Origin: Lysobacter sp. cf310
Lineage (GTDB): Bacteria > Pseudomonadota > Gammaproteobacteria > Xanthomonadales > Xanthomonadaceae
DNA length: 64,000 bases
NCBI RefSeq assembly: GCF_900114355.1
Contig: NZ_FOSS01000003.1
Span: 599,125-663,124, forward strand
Reading direction: 5' to 3'
Under the pieces are notes generated by a model that worked only from the letters and a program-made list of their open reading frames with translations, was not told the origin of the DNA and made no database searches. The translations under genes and the position numbers were made by a program. The first letter of the stretch is position 1; each line of letters opens with the position of its first letter. Of the stretch, positions 56,146 through 64,000 are shown one piece after another.

Positions 56146-56286
56146 GCAGTCGAAGAAGTATGACGGAACCGCTTTAAATCGTCAAACATTTCGATGCGTT
56201 TTCTGCATCCGATTCCGTCGTCAAAACCGTCCAACGACGAAACCTTCCGCAGACAAAAGCCGCCCCAAGGCGGCCTTCGTGACAAC

Positions 56287-56379
56287 TGGCGGAGACTGAG
56301 GGATTCGAACCCTCGATGGAGCTTTTGACCCCATACTCCCTTAGCAGGGGAGCCCCTTCGGCCTCTCGGGCAAGTCTCC
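56287..56379 (-). tRNA. tRNA-Ser (anticodon GCT)
   Basis: A 93-nt class II tRNA on the minus strand. The acceptor GGAGACT pairs with AGTCTCC, followed by G and encoded CCA. The anticodon stem CTCCC/GGGAG encloses CTGCTAA (anticodon GCT, Ser AGC/AGU). The long variable arm (ATGGGGTCAAAAGCTCCAT) and a GTTCGAATC T-loop are as expected. It lies between csrA and tRNA-Arg. Confidence 0.96.
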
Positions 56380-56448
56380 GCGGAAACACGTACAGCGTTT
56401 GCGGGCGGGAAGCATAACGGCTCATCCCGCGCGCGGCAAACCTTTTTA

Positions 56449-56652
56449 TCAGCCTGCCGCGTTTTTGCCGGAGTCGTCAGCCGGTTCTTCGCCGCGCTGG
56501 ATGCGCTGGTAGATCTCTTCGCGATGCACAGCGACATCTTTCGGTGCGGTAATACCGATACGCACCTGGTTGCCCTTGACGCCGAGCACGGTGACGGTCA
56601 CCGAGTCGCCGATCATCAGGGTCTCACCGACGCGACGCGTCAGGATCAGCAT
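56449..56652 (-). CDS. csrA: Carbon storage regulator CsrA
   Basis: CsrA is a dimeric RNA-binding protein that controls translation and decay of many mRNAs. The 67-residue product starts [16 protein letters not shown] and has [24 protein letters not shown] strong GAGGAGG Shine-Dalgarno stands seven bases before the ATG at 56652. This start is chosen because it gives the invariant N-terminus; the frame is open 30 codons further. GGA in that site could also allow autoregulation. csrA downstream of alaS is conserved in gammaproteobacteria. Confidence 0.97.
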   Translation of the reverse strand: MLILTRRVGETLMIGDSVTVTVLGVKGNQVRIGITAPKDVAVHREEIYQRIQRGEEPADDSGKNAAG

Positions 56653-56807
56653 TGGAAAACCTCCTCGTGCCGGCAATTCGTTTGCCGGCGTTGGCGACAT
56701 TCCGCATGCACCATCACGGAAATCGCTTACAGTTTTGTACACAAACGTGAACCATCTTAGCCAGCGGCCAAAATCGGCCGCAAGCGATAGAAGTCACTGT
56801 TCGCCGT

Positions 56808-59441
<2,634 letters not shown>

Positions 59442-59607
59442 GCCTGACGCGCGAACTCGATAGGACCGGGCCGGACTGGCGGTCCAGGGCCTCTGCCCTC
59501 ACGATGGGGGCGTCGACTGGAACAGGCAACCCAAAACCCGAAAGCCGCGTAGCCTAACAGGCTCCGGGCCCGGTTGCGCGGGGTCCGCAAGCGTTTTCGG
59601 CCGGCGT

Positions 59608-60165
59608 TCAGTCGTCCGGATCGAAACGAGTCGCTTTTCGCACCCGTTCGCCGTCGAACCCCCGGCGTATCAGGAAGTCGGCGGCCTTGCGGCGCAGGGC
59701 CAGATCCTCGCCTGGAGCCTCGCCGGACGGCCCGCCGAAGCGGCGCCTGACCAGGTCGCGGGCGTTCTCCAGCCAGTCGCCCTCGTAACTGTCCAGCGCA
59801 CGGGCGATGGCCTCGCTGTCCAAGCCGTGGGTGGCCAGCTCGGCGCGCACCCGGATCGGGCCGTAGCCGCTGCCGGCGCGGCTGCGGACCAGGCTTTCGG
59901 CGAAGCGGGCGTCGTTCTGCCAGCCCAGGCCGGACAGGGCCTCGATGGCGGTCTCGACCTCGGCGGCGTCCATGCCGCGCGAGGTGAGTTTGCGTTGCAG
60001 CTCCTTCCTGGAGTGCTCGCGCCGGGTCAGCAGACCCAGGGCGCGTTGGGTCGCGCTCTGCTCGCGGCCGCCGCGGCGACGTCCGGCGCGGCCGCCCTCG
60101 GGGCGGTCGTCATCGGCGGAGCCGGAATTGCGCTCCTGATCGTGCAGCGGCTCGTCTTCGTGCAT
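59608..60165 (-). CDS. recX: RecA regulator RecX
   Basis: RecX binds RecA filaments and limits their activity. The 185-residue product has [24 protein letters not shown] near residue 40, [18 protein letters not shown], and [16 protein letters not shown], all typical. An N-terminal low-complexity acidic/basic extension of about 35 residues precedes the family part. It lies 54 bp downstream of recA, with a hairpin in between. Confidence 0.94.
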   Translation of the reverse strand: MHEDEPLHDQERNSGSADDDRPEGGRAGRRRGGREQSATQRALGLLTRREHSRKELQRKLTSRGMDAAEVETAIEALSGLGWQNDARFAESLVRSRAGSGYGPIRVRAELATHGLDSEAIARALDSYEGDWLENARDLVRRRFGGPSGEAPGEDLALRRKAADFLIRRGFDGERVRKATRFDPDD

Positions 60166-60187
60166 ATCCGATCGGGCCCAAGCCTAG

Positions 60188-60212
60188 GCTGCCGGCGTCG
60201 ACCGCCGGCAGC
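60188..60212 (-). terminator. Hairpin between recA and recX
   Basis: GCTGCCGG and CCGGCAGC form an 8-bp stem around nine bases, 7 bp after the recA stop. There is no T-run, so it probably only lowers read-through into recX, as reported for recA-recX in other bacteria. Confidence 0.55.
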
Positions 60213-60219
60213 CGCCGCC

Positions 60220-61257
<1,038 letters not shown>

Positions 61258-61487
61258 CGTGGTGTCCTTAAAGAGTCGGTGTCGTGTTGGAGTGACTGTA
61301 GAGGACGCGGATCGCATGGATTGAGACCGTCGCGCCTTCGATGCAAATTTATTTCGCCGGGCCCGGGCGGCGCAGCCGGGCGACCGCCCGCGCGCCTGTC
61401 GGATTTTTCCCCGCGCAGCGGCAGGGAAACCCGACGCTGCGAATGGGGGTGGCGCTGCGACGCAGGCAAGCGATCATCGCGGCGCGC

Positions 61488-62135
61488 TCAGCGGTTGGGC
61501 CGGACCAGGCCGCAATACAAGCCCTCGATCGCGAAATCCTGATCGGGCTGGACCTCGATCGGCGCGTAATCGGGATTGCGCGGCAGCAGGCGGATGCGGT
61601 CCTTGCCGATCTTCAGCAGCTTGACCGTGATCTCGTCGTCGATGCGCGCGACCACGATCTGGCCCGAGCGCGCGTCGCCGGTGCGGTGCACGCCGATCAG
61701 GTCGCCGTCGAAGATGCCCTCGTCGCGCATCGAATCGCCCTTGACCTTGAGCAGGTAGTCGGGCGACGGGAAGAACATGTTGCGATCCAGCAGGACGTAG
61801 TTGTCGGCGTCGAGCTGGGCGCCGGAGCCGATCGGCCGCCCGGCCGCGACCTGGCCCAGCACCGGCAGGCGCAGGGCCTCGTCGTTGGCCGCCAGCAGCG
61901 CCAGCCGGCCCTGCGGCGCCGGCGGCGGCTGCAGCACGCGGATGCCGCGCGCGCGCCCCGGGGTGCGTTCGATCGCACCAGCGGCCTCGAGCGCCTCCAG
62001 GTGGTACTGCGCGGCCCGCACGCCCTTGAAACCGAAGGCCTTGGCGATCTCGGTCTGCGACGGCGGGAATCCCTCGGCTTCGATCCGTTCCGCGATCAGC
62101 GCGAGCATGGCTTGCTGGGTATCGGTCAGGTCCAT
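61488..62135 (-). CDS. lexA: SOS repressor LexA
   Basis: LexA represses SOS genes and cleaves itself when RecA is activated. The 215-residue product has an N-terminal winged helix (MDLTDTQQAMLALIAERIEAEG, QTEIAKAFGFK). The Ala-Gly cleavage site is in LGQVAAGRPIG, the catalytic Ser in KGDSMRDEGIFDGD, and the Lys in ITVKLLKIG. The ATG at 62135 is directly preceded by a LexA box; an alternative ATG at 62159 would put the box inside the gene. The gene is in the same direction as recA, 230 bp upstream of it. Confidence 0.96.
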   Translation of the reverse strand: MDLTDTQQAMLALIAERIEAEGFPPSQTEIAKAFGFKGVRAAQYHLEALEAAGAIERTPGRARGIRVLQPPPAPQGRLALLAANDEALRLPVLGQVAAGRPIGSGAQLDADNYVLLDRNMFFPSPDYLLKVKGDSMRDEGIFDGDLIGVHRTGDARSGQIVVARIDDEITVKLLKIGKDRIRLLPRNPDYAPIEVQPDQDFAIEGLYCGLVRPNR

Positions 62136-62137
62136 GG

Positions 62138-62156
62138 TTAGCAGTATTACTACTAA
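62138..62156 (-). promoter_or_regulatory. LexA box at the lexA start
   Basis: TTAGCAGTATTACTACTAA fits TTAG-N6-TACTA, the LexA site I recall for Xanthomonas, and is nearly palindromic (one mismatch). It ends 3 bp before the ATG, so binding should give strong autoregulation. It is also 97 bp before the MarR-GNAT gene. Confidence 0.85.
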
Positions 62157-62192
62157 CAACCCCTTCGGGCAAGACCGCTCATCCGGATTTTA

Positions 62193-62207
62193 TTTGACTG
62201 AGTCAAA
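62193..62207 (+). promoter_or_regulatory. Perfect 15-bp palindrome, MarR-type operator candidate
   Basis: TTTGACTGAGTCAAA is a perfect palindrome of 7-bp arms around one base. It lies 46 bp before the MarR-GNAT start. The form TTGACTnAGTCAA is typical of MarR-family operators, so autoregulation is likely. Confidence 0.7.
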
Positions 62208-62252
62208 CATATTGGTCAGATTACAGATTCACCCCTGCCCGGCGCACCCGCC

Positions 62253-63194
62253 ATGGCCACCGACCTCGAAACCGCGCAAGTCGACGCCGTCCGCGCCTTC
62301 AATCGTTTTTACACGCGCCAGATCGACGTGCTGCGCGAAGACCTGCTGGACAGCCCCTACACCCTGACCCAGGCGCGGGTGCTGTTCGAACTGGCCCAGC
62401 GCGAACCGGTCGCCGCGCGCGCGATCGGCGAGGAGCTGGGCCTGGACCCGGGTTACCTGAGCCGGATCCTGCAGGGCTTCGCCGAAGTCGGGCTGATCGA
62501 AAAGACGCGCTCGCAGCAGGACGCGCGCAGCTTCGTGCTCACCTTGTCGGCGCGGGGCCGCGAGACCTTCGCCCTGCTCGATCGCAATTCCCACCAGGCC
62601 ACCGCGGACATGCTGGCGGCGCTGCCGCCGCTGCAGCGCGAGCGCCTGCTGCGGGCCACCGGCGAGATCCAACGCGCGCTGTCGCCGCAGGCGCTGCCGG
62701 CCGCGCAGCGCGTGCTGGTCCGCGAGCATGGCATCGGCGACATCGGCTGGGCGATCGAACGCCACGCCCGCCTGTACGCCGACGAGTACGGCTGGAACGG
62801 CGAGTTCGAGGCCCTGGTGGCCAAGCTATTCGCGGCCTTCGCCGGCGAGCACGATCCGCTGCGGGAGCGCTGCTGGATCGCCGAGCTCGACGGCGAACGC
62901 GTCGGCTGCGTATTCGTGGTCCGCAACCAGGACCAGGCCGACACCGCGCAGCTGCGCTGCCTGCTGGTCGATCCGCGCGCGCGCGGGCTGGGCGTCGGCC
63001 AGCGCCTGGTGGATACCTGTCTGGAATTCGCGCGCGCGGCCGGCTATGCGCGCATGCGCCTGTGGACCAACGATCTGCTGAGCGCGGCGCGCCGGATCTA
63101 CGAAACGCGCGGTTTCCGATTGATCGAGCAATACCCGCACCACAGCTTCGGCCACGATCTGATCGGGCAGGTGTGGGAGCGCGATCTGGATTGA
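62253..63194 (+). CDS. MarR-GNAT fusion: HTH regulator with acetyltransferase domain
   Basis: A 313-residue fusion protein. The N-terminal half (about 1-150) is a MarR-type winged helix (RVLFELAQREPVAARAIGEELGLDPGYLSRILQGFAEVGLIEK). The C-terminal half (about 160-310) is a GNAT acetyltransferase with VDPRARGLGVGQRLVDTCLEFARAAGY, the acetyl-CoA loop, and LWTNDLLSAARRIYETRGF. Such fusions occur in many bacteria; substrates are mostly unknown. The gene is divergent from lexA with a 117-bp gap holding a LexA box and a MarR-like palindrome. It is an insertion into the otherwise usual pncC-recA-recX-alaS order. Confidence 0.92.
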   Translation: MATDLETAQVDAVRAFNRFYTRQIDVLREDLLDSPYTLTQARVLFELAQREPVAARAIGEELGLDPGYLSRILQGFAEVGLIEKTRSQQDARSFVLTLSARGRETFALLDRNSHQATADMLAALPPLQRERLLRATGEIQRALSPQALPAAQRVLVREHGIGDIGWAIERHARLYADEYGWNGEFEALVAKLFAAFAGEHDPLRERCWIAELDGERVGCVFVVRNQDQADTAQLRCLLVDPRARGLGVGQRLVDTCLEFARAAGYARMRLWTNDLLSAARRIYETRGFRLIEQYPHHSFGHDLIGQVWERDLD

Positions 63195-63261
63195 GCGCGG
63201 TACGGACGCACGCGCGTCCACGCGGCCGCGGGCAACCGGGTGTCGGCGGCTTCCAGCGGTC

Positions 63262-63759
63262 TCAGGTCGCCAGCGCCAGCATGCCCTGCAGCGACGCGGC
63301 CACGGTCTGGCGGCGCACCGCCTCGCGGTCGCCGGCGAAATGGAAGACCTCGGCCTTGGGATAGCCGCCGCGGCGCTTCCAGGCGATCCAGACCGTGCCG
63401 ACCGGCTTGTCCTCGGTGCCGCCGCCGGGGCCGGCGATGCCGGTGACCGCGACCGCCAGGGTGGCGCCGGTGTTGGCCAGGGCGCCGGACACCATCTCGA
63501 TCACGGTCTCGCGGCTGACCGCGCCGAACTGCTCCAGGGTCTGCGGGCGCACGCTCAGCAGCGACTGCTTGGCTTCGTAGCTGTAGGCGGCCATGCCGCA
63601 TTCGAACCAGCCCGAGGAACCGGCGATGTCGGTCAGGGTCTTGGCGATCCAGCCGCCGGTGCAGCTTTCGGCGGTGACCAGCATGTGGTGGTGGCTGCGG
63701 GCGGCCTCGCCTACCTGTTCGGCGAGGTGTTGCAGGGCGGCATCGGAGACGTCGGTCAT
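63262..63759 (-). CDS. pncC: Nicotinamide-nucleotide amidohydrolase PncC (CinA C-terminal family)
   Basis: PncC hydrolyses nicotinamide mononucleotide and recycles NAD. The 165-residue product is a stand-alone CinA C-terminal domain with VTAESCTGGWIAKTLTDIAGSSGWFECGMAAYSYEAK, of which ESCTGG and YSYEAK are the key parts. VAVTGIAGPGGGTEDKPVGTVWIAW follows. It is convergent with the MarR-GNAT gene and lies on the recA side as in other gammaproteobacteria. Confidence 0.95.
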   Translation of the reverse strand: MTDVSDAALQHLAEQVGEAARSHHHMLVTAESCTGGWIAKTLTDIAGSSGWFECGMAAYSYEAKQSLLSVRPQTLEQFGAVSRETVIEMVSGALANTGATLAVAVTGIAGPGGGTEDKPVGTVWIAWKRRGGYPKAEVFHFAGDREAVRRQTVAASLQGMLALAT

Positions 63760-63870
63760 GCGCGCACTATAACGGCCCGCCGCGCCGGCGCTTTGCGCGA
63801 TCTGGCAACGCTGCGGCGGCGCGGGTGGAACGCCGGGTCCGGGCCATCCCGCCTGGGAGCCGTCGCTTCC

Positions 63871-63982
63871 TGCGGGAGCGGCGTCAGCCGCGATCGCGCG
63901 ACTCCGGCCACCGCGAAATCGCGGCTTACGCCGCTCCCACAGAAGGCCCTGCTTTGGGGTAGGAGCGACGTGAGTCGCGACC
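63871..63982. repeat. Cluster of three REP-like elements at the right edge
   Basis: A left arm near 63871-63893 (TGCGGGAGCGGCGTCAGCCG) and a right arm at 63919-63941 (TCGCGGCTTACGCCGCTCCC, the same as 4273-4295) form an inverted pair. A third, degenerate copy (TAGGAGCGACGTGAGTCGCG) is at 63960-63979. The segment 63760-64000 contains no gene that I can support. Confidence 0.75.
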
Positions 63983-64000
63983 GGGAGGCGACAGCGAAAG

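Noticed and set aside
61258..61480. LexA box upstream of recA
   Set aside because: I read both strands for TTAG-N6-TACTA and TTAGTAGTAATACTACTAA-like sequence and found none. A weak site cannot be excluded without a matrix search.

Overview
This 64 kb window is high-GC chromosomal DNA from a gammaproteobacterium of the Xanthomonadaceae/Lysobacteraceae, most probably a Lysobacter or close relative. Three things point there: the gene content (tandem large TonB-dependent receptors, TorF-like porin, TraB/GumN and DUF2147 proteins), a LexA box of the Xanthomonas type (TTAG-N6-TACTA), and dispersed GTGGGAGCGGCGTAAGCCGC palindromes of the REP kind. The assignment comes from reading the sequence, not from a database search. 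I see no insertion sequence, prophage, CRISPR array or rRNA operon.

Layout. 1-1.2 kb: truncated rimO. 1.4-9.8 kb: a pyroglutamate (5-oxoproline) locus with a dienelactone hydrolase, a HIT protein, pxpB-pxpC, a DUF885 lipoprotein metallopeptidase candidate, a small membrane protein, and then pxpA-DUF969-DUF979-pcp. 10-12.6 kb: small secreted protein, RDD protein, dcd and mrp/apbC. 13.1-19.2 kb: two tandem 944-residue TonB-dependent receptors, each with the same upstream dyad, Shine-Dalgarno region and terminator core. 19.3-24.8 kb: DUF2147 protein, metG, an RnfB-like ferredoxin, TraB/GumN protein and DUF1684 lipoprotein. 24.8-31.6 kb: the conserved mutL-amiC-tsaE-nnr block with queG divergent. 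31.7-37.5 kb: pcnB-folK-panB-panC-panD-pgi, transcribed leftwards. 37.6-42.8 kb: tRNA-Glu, fdxA, bamC-dapA divergent from gcvR-bcp, and phoH. 42.8-44.6 kb: a small, lower-GC divergon of a secreted protein and an XRE regulator. 44.8-46.4 kb: thiD and an alpha/beta hydrolase. 46.5-55.5 kb: a potassium locus, TorF-like porin-kdpF-kdpA-kdpB-kdpC-kdpD-kdpE, with a KdpE-like direct repeat in front of the porin. 55.5-64 kb: tRNA-Arg and tRNA-Ser, csrA, alaS, recX, recA, lexA, a MarR-GNAT fusion facing a perfect palindrome, and pncC.

How the genes work together. In the first region Pcp removes N-terminal pyroglutamate from peptides, DUF969/DUF979 are good candidates for a 5-oxoproline permease, and PxpABC converts 5-oxoproline to glutamate. 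In the Kdp region the sensor/regulator pair, the P-type pump and a porin-like outer-membrane protein form what looks like one potassium-starvation operon. The right end is the SOS/translation-quality cluster, with lexA inserted next to recA.

The items most worth following are the TTAAC-N5-GTTAA dyads of the receptor pair, the porin-Kdp operon with its operator, the MarR-GNAT gene with its palindrome, the pyroglutamate island, and the XRE/secreted-protein divergon. I did not find a clearly new defence or mobile system.
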